Source: Segatella albensis DSM 11370 = JCM 12258 | GTDB taxonomy: Bacteria; Bacteroidota; Bacteroidia; Bacteroidales; Bacteroidaceae | Length of the DNA: 64,000 nt | NCBI RefSeq assembly: GCF_000426565.1 | Contig: NZ_AUFP01000009.1 | Location: 1 to 64,000 of the forward strand | Reading direction: 5' to 3' | Shown: one piece after another, positions 17,289 through 27,125 of the stretch | Layout: every line of letters begins with the position of its first letter | Position numbering within the stretch: position 1 is the first letter of the stretch | Notes under the pieces: model-generated | What the model saw: the letters and a program-made list of their open reading frames with translations, nothing else | What the model was told of the DNA's origin: nothing | Databases searched by the model: none | Made by a program: the position numbers and the translations under genes

Positions 17289-19751
17289 TTAACGCAACTC
17301 CGCATTAAGCTTTGTTGTGAGCTGATGAATCAATTTATTCATGATGGCTTCGATAGCCTTATCGTTCAAGGTCTTGGTTTCATCCTGCAAGATGAAGTTT
17401 ACTGCATAACTCTTCTTTCCTGCTGGAAGATTCTTACCCTCATAGACATCAAAGAGTTCAACCTTCTTCAAAAGTTTCTTTTCTGTCTGACGTGCGATTT
17501 GTTCTACCTGTCCAAATTCAATATCTTTATCAAGTAACAACGCTAAATCTCGGCTTACTGCTGGATATTTAGAAATTTCAGAGAACTGGAGTTTATTCTT
17601 ACGGATAGCCTTCATGACATCTGTCCAGTGGATATCAGCATAGAACACATCCTGCTCTATACCAAACATCTTCTTCAATTTCAAATCAACAATACCAAGT
17701 TCCGCTAGAACTTTTCCCTGATGAGTTTCAAAGTTCAAACCCTTAGAGAAGATATTGTTATCACTCTTCTTAACTACGAAGTTCATAAGGCCACAACGGC
17801 GGAAAATATTCTCCACGTTTGCCTTCAACTCATAGAAACTTGTTTTTTCATCGGCATGAGCCCAAGAACCTTCTACGCGCTTACCTGTAAGCCATAAACC
17901 GATGTGATATTCTTGAACATATGCTTTGATTGGAGATTCTGCAGTCCATTTATCCTGAGAGAAGTGATAGCAATTTCCTACCTCAAAGAACTTCAGATTG
18001 GCACTTTTACGATTCACATTACGAACAATGCTCTCCATACCTCCAAACAAAAGAGTCTGACGCATTACACCAAGATCAGCGCTCAATGGATTCATGATTT
18101 TAACGGTCTTATCCCAAGGATATGCATTAAGTTCATTTGATTCATAATATGCCGACTTGGTCAATGAATTGTTAAGAATCTCATTGAAACCTGCACCAAC
18201 AAGTTGTTCACCAACAAGATTCTCTAGATGATAGTTCTTATCTGCCTCTCCTTGAACATTCAAAGAAGACTTAAGAGTTGTTGGAATTTCTACATTATTA
18301 TATCCATATATACGAAGAATATCCTCTACGACATCGCAAGGACGCTGAACATCCACACGATATGCAGGAACAGAAAGATCCAGACCTTCTTCATCTTCCT
18401 TATTAATCTTCATTTCAAGACTTGTAACAATACTCTTGATTGTATCGTGACCTAATTGTTTTCCTATCAGACGATCACAATATTCATAATTCAAGCGAAC
18501 ATCGAAGTCGTTGATTGGATTAGGATATACATCCTTAATCTGCATGCTAACTTTTCCACCAGCAAGCTGTTTGCAAAGTATAGCAGCCTGTTTCAAAGCA
18601 TAGATCTGACCATTAGGATCTATACCACGTTCAAAACGATAGCTGGCATCAGTACTCAATCCATGACGGCGAGCGCTCTTACGAATCCATGTAGGATGGA
18701 AATATGCACTTTCCAAGACAACATTCTTTGTAGTCTCATAAGTACCACTACCCTTACCACCAAAGATACCTGCAATACACATAGGTTCCTCAGCATTACA
18801 GATACTCAAATCATGTTCTCCGAGTTCATGCTTCTCACCATCGAGAGTTACAAACTCAGTACCTTCAGGCTGAGTGCGAACTACTATTTTATGGCCTTTC
18901 ACCATATCAGCATCAAAACAATGCATTGGCTGACCATAAGCCATCATCACATAGTTTGTGATATCAACAATATTATTGATTGGACGCAAGCCAATAACAC
19001 GAAGTTTATTCTGAAGCCACTCAGGACTTTCTTTTACTTCACAATCAGTAATGCTCAAACATGCATAACGCTTGCAAGCCTCTGTATTTTCGATTTCTAC
19101 TTCAATAGGAAGTTCTTCATTATCGACCTTAAATTCTGAACAATCAGGGCGATGAAGACTAGTCTTATATCCGTTCTGAGTCAACCAAGCATAGAGATCA
19201 CGAGCCACGCCATAATGAGACAAAGCATCAGCGCGATTAGCTGTAATATCTATTTCGATTACCCAATCACTTTCCAAATGATAATATTCTGCAGCAGGCT
19301 GACCAATAGGAGCATCTTCTGGCAAAACGATGATACCAGCATGATCTGTACCTACACCTATTTCGTCTTCAGCACAAATCATTCCAAAGCTCTCTACACC
19401 ACGAAGCTTTGACTTTTTGATAGTAAATTCTTCATCACCATCATAAAGCACACAGCCTAAATCTGCTACAATAACTTTCTGACCTGCAGCAACATTCGGG
19501 GCACCGCAAACGATTTGCTGTGGTTCTCCCTTACCGAGATCAACAGTAGTGATATGGAGATGATCTGAATTAGGATGAGGTTCACATGTAAGTACCTTGC
19601 CTACAAAGAGACCTTTCAATCCACCTTTGATTGATTGTACTTCTTCTAGTGCGTCTACTTCGAGACCTGTTGAGGTCAGCGCGTCCGCTGTCTCCTGTGG
19701 AGTCAAATCGAAATCGACGTATTCTTTAAGCCATTTGTAAGAAACTTTCAT
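17289..19751 (-). CDS. pheT: Phenylalanyl-tRNA synthetase beta subunit
   Basis: An 820-residue subunit of the tetrameric enzyme that charges tRNA-Phe. Domains in order: tRNA-binding OB fold (about 40-150), B3/B4 editing domain (about 210-385), B5 domain (about 410-480), catalytic-like core (about 490-710), and the C-terminal FDX-ACB anticodon-binding domain (about 725-818). pheS is not in the window, so the two subunits are encoded at separate loci here. A full promoter lies 33 nt upstream. Confidence 0.97.
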   Translation of the reverse strand: MKVSYKWLKEYVDFDLTPQETADALTSTGLEVDALEEVQSIKGGLKGLFVGKVLTCEPHPNSDHLHITTVDLGKGEPQQIVCGAPNVAAGQKVIVADLGCVLYDGDEEFTIKKSKLRGVESFGMICAEDEIGVGTDHAGIIVLPEDAPIGQPAAEYYHLESDWVIEIDITANRADALSHYGVARDLYAWLTQNGYKTSLHRPDCSEFKVDNEELPIEVEIENTEACKRYACLSITDCEVKESPEWLQNKLRVIGLRPINNIVDITNYVMMAYGQPMHCFDADMVKGHKIVVRTQPEGTEFVTLDGEKHELGEHDLSICNAEEPMCIAGIFGGKGSGTYETTKNVVLESAYFHPTWIRKSARRHGLSTDASYRFERGIDPNGQIYALKQAAILCKQLAGGKVSMQIKDVYPNPINDFDVRLNYEYCDRLIGKQLGHDTIKSIVTSLEMKINKEDEEGLDLSVPAYRVDVQRPCDVVEDILRIYGYNNVEIPTTLKSSLNVQGEADKNYHLENLVGEQLVGAGFNEILNNSLTKSAYYESNELNAYPWDKTVKIMNPLSADLGVMRQTLLFGGMESIVRNVNRKSANLKFFEVGNCYHFSQDKWTAESPIKAYVQEYHIGLWLTGKRVEGSWAHADEKTSFYELKANVENIFRRCGLMNFVVKKSDNNIFSKGLNFETHQGKVLAELGIVDLKLKKMFGIEQDVFYADIHWTDVMKAIRKNKLQFSEISKYPAVSRDLALLLDKDIEFGQVEQIARQTEKKLLKKVELFDVYEGKNLPAGKKSYAVNFILQDETKTLNDKAIEAIMNKLIHQLTTKLNAELR

Positions 19752-19783
19752 TATAATGATTTTTATATATTCTCAAAACTTTG

Positions 19784-19814
19784 CAAAAATACTAATTTTC
19801 GGGCATATAGCAAA
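19784..19814 (-). promoter_or_regulatory. Promoter of pheT
   Basis: Minus strand: -33 TTTG at 19811-19814, a 19-bp gap, -7 TATTTTTG at 19784-19791. Predicted transcription start near 19777, about 26 nt before the ATG. Confidence 0.75.
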
Positions 19815-20146
19815 AAGAATAAGCCGAAAATTCACATCTTCAGAATCGAAGTATTATTTCTTGCCATAATGTTGAACTTCTGTATACCGACTAAAGCCTT
19901 TACGAAAGATATCATGAGTTTGCACTTACCTGTTGAATTTAAAAGGGGCTAAACAACAGGAAATTTCTAATACAAAACATACAACACAATCTGTTGGATG
20001 AATTAAATTAGTGTATGCTTTATTTTACAGGTCAACATACATTTTGCTGACGTACCATCGGTATAAATAGTAACCTTTACTGTTGTACAATGTTTTTTAT
20101 TTACAAAACTTTTTTAAAGAATCTGACATATAAATATATATAATCC
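19815..20146. other. Intergenic stretch without a recognised gene
   Basis: About 330 bp, A+T-rich, upstream of the pheT promoter and downstream of the oxidoreductase terminator. An open frame of 27 codons starts at 19868 on the plus strand but has no promoter or recognisable family. I see no tRNA or clear structured RNA. Confidence 0.5.
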
Positions 20147-20148
20147 AA

Positions 20149-20186
20149 AAAGTCTGGCATAAAGTATCACTTTCTTACCAGACTTT
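20149..20186 (-). terminator. Terminator of the FAD oxidoreductase gene
   Basis: A 9-bp stem, AAAGTCTGG / CCAGACTTT (20149-20157 and 20178-20186), followed on the minus strand by a T-run. The 20-nt loop holds a second weak self-complementary segment. Confidence 0.7.
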
Positions 20187-20203
20187 CCTATAAATTTAAT
20201 AAT

Positions 20204-21775
20204 TTATCCTAATTGGTTGATATACTCGGCCATTGCGTCTGCGCATCTTTCACCATCAACACCGGCACTTACGATACCACCAGCATATCCTGCGCCTTCG
20301 CCACAAGGGAACAATCCTTGTATTCTGACATGCTGTAACGTTTCTCTGTCGCGAAGGATTCTTACAGGACTCGAGGTTCTTGTTTCCGTAGCGATACAAA
20401 CAGCTTCATTGGTCAGAAATCCATGGGCATGCTTGCCAAAAGTCTTAAAACCTTCTCGCAGTCTACTACTAATCATTTCGGGCAACCAGAAATGCAAAGG
20501 ACTGGAAATCAGACCTGGAGCATAACTCGATTTCGGTAAATCATAAGACAACTTTCCATTTACAAAGTCTGCCATTCGTTGCGCTGGAGCGGTCTGCTTC
20601 ATATTTCCCTGTTGCCAGCAATTCTTTTCCAACTGTTCCTGAAACCTCATGACATTCAATACATCATCTCCTTCTACATCTTCCGGATGTAATTCGACAA
20701 CCATACCCGAATTCGACCATGCCGTTCCACGATTACTTGGACTCATACCATTAACCACGATTTGCTCGTCTCCCGTTGCGGCCGGAATCACGAAGCCTCC
20801 CGGACACATACAGAACGAATACACTCCCCTGCCATCTACTTGAGTTACAAAACTATATTCTGCTGCCGGCAAGTATTTACCACGTCCGTTCTTGTTATGA
20901 TATTGTATTTGATCGATCAACTCACTTGGATGCTCCAGACGAACACCCACAGCGATACCCTTTGATTCAATCTCTATCTTGGCCTTAAAGAGATAACGAT
21001 ATACATCACGAGCCGAATGACCTGTCGCCAAAATAACAGGTCCATGGAATGTCAACTCGCTACCGTCTTTCTGATTGATAGCCTCAACACCTACAACTTT
21101 ATCCTTTTCAAGAATCAGAGAAGTCATCTTTGTTTGGAAATGCACTTCACCACCACATTTCAGAATTGTATTGCGCATATTTTCGATGACACGAGGCAGT
21201 TTATCCGTACCAATATGAGGATGAGCATCCGCAAGAATAGATGTTGATGCACCATGCTGACAGAATACATTCAGTATCTTATCTACCGAACCACGCTTCT
21301 TGCTTCTGGTATATAGCTTACCATCAGAATATGCGCCCGCACCACCTTCGCCAAAACTATAATTACTCTCACTATCAACTTTCTGAGTTTTAGTGATATT
21401 TGCCATATCCACTTTGCGACTTCTCACATCTTTACCGCGTTCCAGTATCACAGGACGCAAGCCATGTTCTATCAATCGAAGTGCAGCAAAAAGTCCACCA
21501 GGGCCCTCTCCCACTACGATAACATCTGGCTTTCCTGTCACATCAGGATAATCTGTATGAACATAAGCATCATCCTGAGGAAATTCATTGATATAGCAAC
21601 GCACTTTCAAATTCATATAGATTGTACGCTGACGGGCATCAATACTTTTCTTCAACACTCGAATCTGATTGATTGTGCGAGCATCGAGACCTTTCTCTTT
21701 TGCGAGATATTGCTTAATATTCTCCTCATTATATGCTACCTGAGGAAGAACGCGAAGTTGATATTCTTGAATCAT
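20204..21775 (-). CDS. FAD-dependent oxidoreductase (COG2509-type)
   Basis: A 523-residue flavoprotein. A short N-terminal domain (about 1-85, including SIDARQRTIYMNLKV) precedes an FAD-binding Rossmann motif VGEGPGGLFAALRLIEHG near 87-105, followed by ERGKDVRSRK. The second glycine motif LATGHSARDVYR and the C-terminal GEGAGYAGGIVSAGVDG complete the flavin site. These are the hallmarks of the uncharacterised FAD-dependent dehydrogenases common in Bacteroidota and Firmicutes. The substrate is unknown. The -7 box TAACTTTG at 21780-21787 lies only 4 nt before the ATG, so the mRNA would be leaderless or nearly so; the conserved N-terminus argues against a later start. Confidence 0.88.
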   Translation of the reverse strand: MIQEYQLRVLPQVAYNEENIKQYLAKEKGLDARTINQIRVLKKSIDARQRTIYMNLKVRCYINEFPQDDAYVHTDYPDVTGKPDVIVVGEGPGGLFAALRLIEHGLRPVILERGKDVRSRKVDMANITKTQKVDSESNYSFGEGGAGAYSDGKLYTRSKKRGSVDKILNVFCQHGASTSILADAHPHIGTDKLPRVIENMRNTILKCGGEVHFQTKMTSLILEKDKVVGVEAINQKDGSELTFHGPVILATGHSARDVYRYLFKAKIEIESKGIAVGVRLEHPSELIDQIQYHNKNGRGKYLPAAEYSFVTQVDGRGVYSFCMCPGGFVIPAATGDEQIVVNGMSPSNRGTAWSNSGMVVELHPEDVEGDDVLNVMRFQEQLEKNCWQQGNMKQTAPAQRMADFVNGKLSYDLPKSSYAPGLISSPLHFWLPEMISSRLREGFKTFGKHAHGFLTNEAVCIATETRTSSPVRILRDRETLQHVRIQGLFPCGEGAGYAGGIVSAGVDGERCADAMAEYINQLG

Positions 21776-21779
21776 GCTG

Positions 21780-21787
21780 CAAAGTTA
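21780..21787 (-). promoter_or_regulatory. -7 element abutting the start codon of the FAD oxidoreductase
   Basis: Minus-strand TAACTTTG, with CTTG at 21808-21811 at 20-bp spacing as a possible -33 box. The predicted start of transcription coincides with the ATG at 21773-21775. Confidence 0.55.
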
Positions 21788-21946
21788 CAAATTCTTATTC
21801 ATAAAATCAAGCAAAAGAATGATGTATCTACATCTTCTCATGACAAGGGAAATGCAACTAACCCGTATTTTTCTTCATATATTAACTATCTACACCCCGA
21901 AGAATAACAAATTGTAGCTAAAAAGCACAATTAATGAACGATTTAT

Positions 21947-21977
21947 TTTGTTCTTCTTAACTTTCTTATTACATTTG
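21947..21977 (+). promoter_or_regulatory. Promoter of the threonine operon
   Basis: TTTG at 21947-21950, a 19-bp gap, TACATTTG at 21970-21977. The leader of roughly 60 nt (about 21984-22045) contains an unusually G+C-rich stretch at 21991-22019 in an A+T-rich surrounding. No leader peptide ATG is present before the thrA start region. Confidence 0.75.
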
Positions 21978-22045
21978 CAACCAAGTTTTGCTTCGGCCTC
22001 GGTAGTTGCGGGGGTGGCATTACAATACTAAAATTAATCATGCAC

Positions 22046-24481
22046 ATGAAAGTATTAAAATTCGGCGGAACATCTGTAGGTTCCGTAAAAAGCATTCTCA
22101 GCTTAAAGAAAATTGTAGAAAACGAGGCTAAGCATCAGCCTGTAGTCATCGTAGTAAGTGCCTTGGGAGGTATAACAGACCAATTACTTTCTACATCCCA
22201 GATGGCTCTCCGACATGAGGAACGTTGGAAAGATGAATTCAATGCGATGGTAGACCGTCATCATAAGATGATAGATACCATTATCACCGATACCAAATCA
22301 CGTGAGGACTTATTCAATCAAGTAGATGTACTCTTTGAGCAGTTAAAGAGTATATATTATGGTGTATTCCTGATTCATGACTTGAGCGAGAAGACTCAAA
22401 ATGCTATTGTTAGTTATGGTGAGCGTCTTTCGAGTCGTATCGTCGCTACTCTTATCCGTGGTGCGAAATGGTTTGATGCTTTCAATTTCATCAAGACAGA
22501 GCGCAAGAATAATAAAAACACGCTAGATAGTGAACTTACAAACAAACTGGTGAGGGATACTTTCTGCGACCTGCCTCGAGTTTCTCTAGTTCCTGGTTTT
22601 ATCTCTCGCGATCGCGATACTGATGAAATAACCAACTTAGGACGTGGCGGAAGCGACTATACGGCTGCTATTATTGCTGCCGCTCTTAATGCTGAGGTAC
22701 TTGAGATCTGGACTGACGTTGACGGATTCATGACTGCAGACCCTCGCGTCATCAAGTCGGCCTATACCATAAATCAATTAAGTTATATAGAGGCTATGGA
22801 ACTTTGCAACTTCGGTGCAAAGGTCATCTATCCTCCTACGATATATCCTGTATGCATCAAGAACATACCTATCAAGGTCAAGAACACCTTCAACCCGGAG
22901 AATCCCGGCACTATCATCAAGCAAAAGATAGATGATGACAAGAAACCGATCAAGGGTATCTCTTCGATAAATGGTACAGCACTCATTACTGTGACCGGTC
23001 TTTCTATGGTAGGTGTGATTGGTGTGAACCGTCGTATCTTTACTCGATTAGCCGACGAGGGCATTTCTGTATTCATGGTGTCTCAGGCTTCTTCTGAGAA
23101 CTCTACTTCTATTGGTGTACGTGAAGAGGATGTCGAAGCTGCTGTATCAGCACTCAATGAGGAGTTTGCTGCCGAAATCGAAGATGGCGCAATGTTCCCA
23201 ATGCATGCAGAATGTGGTCTGGCCACTATAGCCATTGTCGGTGAGAATATGAAGCATGCTGCCGGTATCGCAGGTAAACTATTCGGAACTCTCGGTAGAA
23301 GTGGTATCTCTGTCATAGCCTGTGCTCAGGGTGCATCAGAGACGAACATCTCTTTCGTTGTGAAGAGTGAATTTCTCCGCAAATCCCTCAATGTTCTCCA
23401 CGACAGTTTCTTCTTGTCTGAATATAAGGTCCTTAACCTCTTCATCTGTGGTGTCGGCACAGTTGGAGGAAAACTAATAGAACAGATCAAGAACCAATAT
23501 CATGAACTGATGGTACGCAACGGCTTGAAACTCAACGTTGTGGGAATAGCATCATCACATAATGCTATATTCAACAGAGACGGACTAGACCTCGATACTT
23601 TCCGAGATGATTTGAAAACATCAGAGCCAAGTACTCCAGACAAACTACGAGACAACGTCATCGCTATGAATATTTTTAATAGTGTATTCGTAGATTGTAC
23701 TGCCAGCAAGGATATTGCAGCTCTTTATCAGCGTTTCCTAGAGAATAACATTTCTGTAATTGCAGCCAACAAGATTGCTGCTTCAAGCAATTACGATAGT
23801 TATGCTAAATTAAAGAGAACGGCACTTGCCAGAGGTGTAAAGTTCAGATTTGAAACAAATGTTGGTGCTGGTCTTCCTATCATTGGTACCATCAACGACC
23901 TACGCAACTCTGGTGACAAGATTCTCAAAATCGAGGCTGTGCTCAGTGGTACACTCAACTTCATTTTCAACGAGATCTCTTCTGATGTCCCGTTCTCTGA
24001 GACTGTACATCGTGCCAAAGAGCAAGGCTATTCAGAACCAGACCCTCGCATCGACCTGAGTGGTACAGATGTGGTTCGCAAACTTGTCATCCTCTCACGC
24101 GAGGCTGGCTACAAAGTAGAACAGGAAGACGTAGAGAAGCGTCTATTTGTACCTCAGGAGTATTTCAATGGTACTGTAGATGATTTCTGGAAGAATTTAC
24201 CTGCTCTCGATGCAGATTTCGAGGTGCGCCGCAAACAGATAGAAGCAGAAGGAAAACGGTGGCGCTTCGTTGCCACCTTAGAGGGAGGCAAAACCTCTGT
24301 CGCTCTAAAGGCGGTAGACAGGAACCATCCTTTCTATAATCTTGAGGGAAGCAACAATATCGTGTTGCTCACCACAGAACGTTATAAAGAATATCCGATG
24401 CTCATACAAGGATATGGCGCTGGTGCCAGCGTTACCGCAGCTGGTGTATTTGCCAACATTATGAGCATTGCTAATATATAA
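22046..24481 (+). CDS. thrA: Bifunctional aspartate kinase / homoserine dehydrogenase I
   Basis: An 811-residue fusion enzyme catalysing steps one and three from aspartate toward threonine and methionine. The aspartate kinase domain (about 1-300) begins KVLKFGGTSVGS. A regulatory region with two ACT domains (about 310-455) probably binds threonine. The homoserine dehydrogenase domain (about 462-811) has the NAD(P) motif CGVGTVGGKL and the catalytic region GLPIIGTI. I start at 22046 (MKVLKFGG); an ATG two codons upstream at 22040 is the alternative. First gene of a tight thrA - apgM-like - thrC operon (9-nt and 1-nt gaps). Confidence 0.96.
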   Translation: MKVLKFGGTSVGSVKSILSLKKIVENEAKHQPVVIVVSALGGITDQLLSTSQMALRHEERWKDEFNAMVDRHHKMIDTIITDTKSREDLFNQVDVLFEQLKSIYYGVFLIHDLSEKTQNAIVSYGERLSSRIVATLIRGAKWFDAFNFIKTERKNNKNTLDSELTNKLVRDTFCDLPRVSLVPGFISRDRDTDEITNLGRGGSDYTAAIIAAALNAEVLEIWTDVDGFMTADPRVIKSAYTINQLSYIEAMELCNFGAKVIYPPTIYPVCIKNIPIKVKNTFNPENPGTIIKQKIDDDKKPIKGISSINGTALITVTGLSMVGVIGVNRRIFTRLADEGISVFMVSQASSENSTSIGVREEDVEAAVSALNEEFAAEIEDGAMFPMHAECGLATIAIVGENMKHAAGIAGKLFGTLGRSGISVIACAQGASETNISFVVKSEFLRKSLNVLHDSFFLSEYKVLNLFICGVGTVGGKLIEQIKNQYHELMVRNGLKLNVVGIASSHNAIFNRDGLDLDTFRDDLKTSEPSTPDKLRDNVIAMNIFNSVFVDCTASKDIAALYQRFLENNISVIAANKIAASSNYDSYAKLKRTALARGVKFRFETNVGAGLPIIGTINDLRNSGDKILKIEAVLSGTLNFIFNEISSDVPFSETVHRAKEQGYSEPDPRIDLSGTDVVRKLVILSREAGYKVEQEDVEKRLFVPQEYFNGTVDDFWKNLPALDADFEVRRKQIEAEGKRWRFVATLEGGKTSVALKAVDRNHPFYNLEGSNNIVLLTTERYKEYPMLIQGYGAGASVTAAGVFANIMSIANI

Positions 24482-24490
24482 TCAGAGCGT

Positions 24491-25768
24491 ATGAAACATA
24501 TTATTATTTTAGGTGATGGCATGGCCGACCACCCAATAGAGAAACTGGGGGGCAAGACTTTGTTGCAATATGCCAATACTCCTTATATGGATATGTTGGC
24601 ACGCCAAGGAAAGACGGGACGACTCATCACTGTTCCAGATGGCTTCTTACCTGGATCTGAGGTGGCAAACACGGCCATCATGGGTTACGATCTGAATCAG
24701 GTATACGAAGGACGAGGTCCTCTTGAAGCTGCGTCTATCGGTTACGAGATGGCACCCGAAGATATGGCCATCCGATGCAATATCATCACACTGGAAGATG
24801 GAAAGATTCTTACCCATAATGGAGGAAACTTAAGTACGGAAAATGGCGACATTCTCATCAAGTATCTTAATGAGAAACTCGGTGACGATCAAATCCGTTT
24901 TATTACCGGTATCCAATATCGTCATCTGTTGGTTATCAAATATGCCAGCAAACATGTGGTATGTGCTCCTCCTCATGATCACCCTAATGAGGAATGGAAA
25001 CCTTTACTCGTAAAACCTGAAGAGGGATGGGAGAATGTGCACGAACCTGTCATTGGTCGTAACGGTCAACCTACGGGGAAATTACGCATGACTGCTCAGG
25101 AGACTGCTGATATTCTCAATTATCTTATTCTGAAATCTCAAGAATTACTCTCTGAGCATCCATTCAATCAGAAAAAGATTGCTCATGGTGAGCGACCAGC
25201 CAACAGTATATGGCCATGGAGCGGAGGTTATCGCCCGAACATGCAAACACTGATGCAGTTGTATCCGCAGGTAAAGTCGGGCTCTTGCATCTCTGCAGTT
25301 GATTTGATCAGAGGCATTGGGCACTATGCCGGACTCGATATCATCAAGGTTCCTGGAGCCACCGGACTTGCCGATACCAACTATGAGGGTAAAGCACAAG
25401 CTGCTATCGAGGCTCTTCGACATCAGGATTTCGTTTATCTGCACCTCGAAGCTACAGACGAAGCTGGGCATGATGGAGATCTCGAATTGAAAGTCAAGGC
25501 CATCCAGTATCTGGATCATCGTATTGTAGAACCTATATATAAAGAGGTGTCAACATGGGATGAACCGGTCTGCATCGCCATCTTACCCGACCACCCTACT
25601 CCCGTAGAGATTCGTACTCACGTAAAGGAGGCTGTTCCTTTTCTTATCTGGTATCCGGGTATCGAAGCCGACAGCGTAGAAAGCTATAATGAAGTTAGTT
25701 GTGTAAGAGGGGCTTATGGCCTTTTGCAATTACAGGAGTTTATGAACACTTTTATGAAAATCGATTAA
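24491..25768 (+). CDS. ApgM-type phosphoglycerate mutase family, probable homoserine kinase
   Basis: A 425-residue protein of the alkaline-phosphatase superfamily, cofactor-independent phosphoglycerate mutase (archaeal ApgM) branch. Metal-site motifs are GDGMAD (8-13), PGSEVANTAIMGYD near 54-67 with the catalytic serine, and the C-terminal DEAGHDGD and PDHPTP segments. It sits exactly where thrB (homoserine kinase) is expected, between thrA and thrC with 9-nt and 1-nt gaps, and no GHMP homoserine kinase is present. The subgroup is known as a proposed homoserine kinase family (TIGR02535). I therefore infer that it makes O-phosphohomoserine; plain mutase activity remains the alternative. Confidence 0.8.
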   Translation: MKHIIILGDGMADHPIEKLGGKTLLQYANTPYMDMLARQGKTGRLITVPDGFLPGSEVANTAIMGYDLNQVYEGRGPLEAASIGYEMAPEDMAIRCNIITLEDGKILTHNGGNLSTENGDILIKYLNEKLGDDQIRFITGIQYRHLLVIKYASKHVVCAPPHDHPNEEWKPLLVKPEEGWENVHEPVIGRNGQPTGKLRMTAQETADILNYLILKSQELLSEHPFNQKKIAHGERPANSIWPWSGGYRPNMQTLMQLYPQVKSGSCISAVDLIRGIGHYAGLDIIKVPGATGLADTNYEGKAQAAIEALRHQDFVYLHLEATDEAGHDGDLELKVKAIQYLDHRIVEPIYKEVSTWDEPVCIAILPDHPTPVEIRTHVKEAVPFLIWYPGIEADSVESYNEVSCVRGAYGLLQLQEFMNTFMKID

Positions 25769-25769
25769 T

Positions 25770-27071
25770 ATGAAATATTACAGTACCAACAAGAAGGCTC
25801 CTTTGGCATCTCTCCACGAAGCTGTCGTAAAAGGACTTGCACCAGACAAAGGTCTCTATATGCCTGAACAGATCAAGAAACTCCCTCAGGATTTTTTTGA
25901 TAACATCGAGAATATGAGCTTTCAGGAAATTGCTTATCGCGTGGCCGACTGCTTCTTTGGCGAAGATGTTGACGCAGAGTCTCTGAAAAAGATCGTCTAC
26001 GACACGCTTGCATTCGATGTCCCCGCTGTCAAGGTAGAAGAAAATATCTATTCTCTGGAATTATTCCACGGTCCTACTTTGGCTTTCAAGGATGTAGGGG
26101 CACGTTTCATGGCTCGACTATTACAATATTTTGTCAAAAAAGAGGGGCTCAACAAGATCAACGTTTTGGTCGCTACTTCAGGTGACACAGGTTCTGCTGT
26201 AGCCAATGGTTTTCTTGGAGTTGACGGAATACATGTTTACGTGCTGTATCCTAAGGGAAAGGTCAGCAAAATCCAAGAAAGTCAGTTCACTACTCTGGGA
26301 AACAATATCACAGCTCTTGAGGTGGATGGCGTTTTTGATGATTGTCAGGCACTCGTAAAGAATGCTTTTATGGACGAAGAGTTGAATCAACACATGAAGT
26401 TGACCTCGGCCAACTCTATTAATGTTGCCCGATTCCTGCCACAGGCTTTCTATTACTTCTATGCCTATGCACAGCTCAAGAAGTTGGGTGTCACCGACAA
26501 AATTGTTGTCTGCGTACCTTCTGGCAACTTTGGAAATATCTGTGCTGGCATATTTGGTTATTTCACAGGACTTCCTATCCATCGCTTTATTGCAGCCAAC
26601 AATGCTAATGATATTTTCTTTAAATATCTGCAGACTGGTAAATATGAGCCAAAACCTTCGCGCCAGACATTAGCCAATGCCATGGATGTGGGCGATCCTT
26701 CTAACTTCGCACGTATCTATGATCTCTTTGGCGGTGACCACAGCAAGATTACTGCGCTCATTTCAGGTGCTACTTATAGTGATGAACAAATTCGCGAGAC
26801 AATGAAGCAATGTTATGCTTCCACGGGGTATATCTTGGACCCTCATGGCACTTGTGGCTATCGGGCCTTGAAAGAAGGATTGAGACCTGGTGAGACTGGA
26901 ATATTCCTGGAGACTGCTCATCCTGCCAAGTTTAAGGAAAAAGTAGATGATATTATCAATGACAACGTGAAGATTCCTGAGCGATTGGCTGCTTTCATGA
27001 AGGGCACTAAACAGAGTATTGCCATGCCAAATGATTTTGCGCAATTCAAGGCTTACCTCATGAAAGAATAA
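25770..27071 (+). CDS. thrC: Threonine synthase
   Basis: A 433-residue PLP enzyme converting O-phosphohomoserine to threonine. The N-terminal YYSTNKKAP and the PLP lysine K107 in PTLAFKDVGARF are typical, as is the phosphate loop SGDTGSAVANGF. Last gene of the threonine operon, starting 1 nt after the preceding stop; a strong hairpin follows. Confidence 0.96.
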   Translation: MKYYSTNKKAPLASLHEAVVKGLAPDKGLYMPEQIKKLPQDFFDNIENMSFQEIAYRVADCFFGEDVDAESLKKIVYDTLAFDVPAVKVEENIYSLELFHGPTLAFKDVGARFMARLLQYFVKKEGLNKINVLVATSGDTGSAVANGFLGVDGIHVYVLYPKGKVSKIQESQFTTLGNNITALEVDGVFDDCQALVKNAFMDEELNQHMKLTSANSINVARFLPQAFYYFYAYAQLKKLGVTDKIVVCVPSGNFGNICAGIFGYFTGLPIHRFIAANNANDIFFKYLQTGKYEPKPSRQTLANAMDVGDPSNFARIYDLFGGDHSKITALISGATYSDEQIRETMKQCYASTGYILDPHGTCGYRALKEGLRPGETGIFLETAHPAKFKEKVDDIINDNVKIPERLAAFMKGTKQSIAMPNDFAQFKAYLMKE

Positions 27072-27092
27072 AGGTCACTGCGACAATAAAAA

Positions 27093-27125
27093 AATCTCTC
27101 ATCTGACTATATCAGATGAGAGATT
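27093..27125. terminator. Bidirectional terminator between thrC and glycerate kinase
   Basis: A 14-bp perfect stem, AATCTCTCATCTGA / TCAGATGAGAGATT, loop CTATA. The stop codon of the convergent kinase gene lies in the loop, so the end of that gene forms half the hairpin. Confidence 0.85.

Noticed and set aside
18456..19139. 227-codon open frame opposite pheT
   Set aside because: Antisense shadow of a well-conserved synthetase.
19868..19951. 27-codon frame in the pheT-oxidoreductase gap
   Set aside because: Too short, no promoter, no family recognised, though a degraded gene cannot be excluded.
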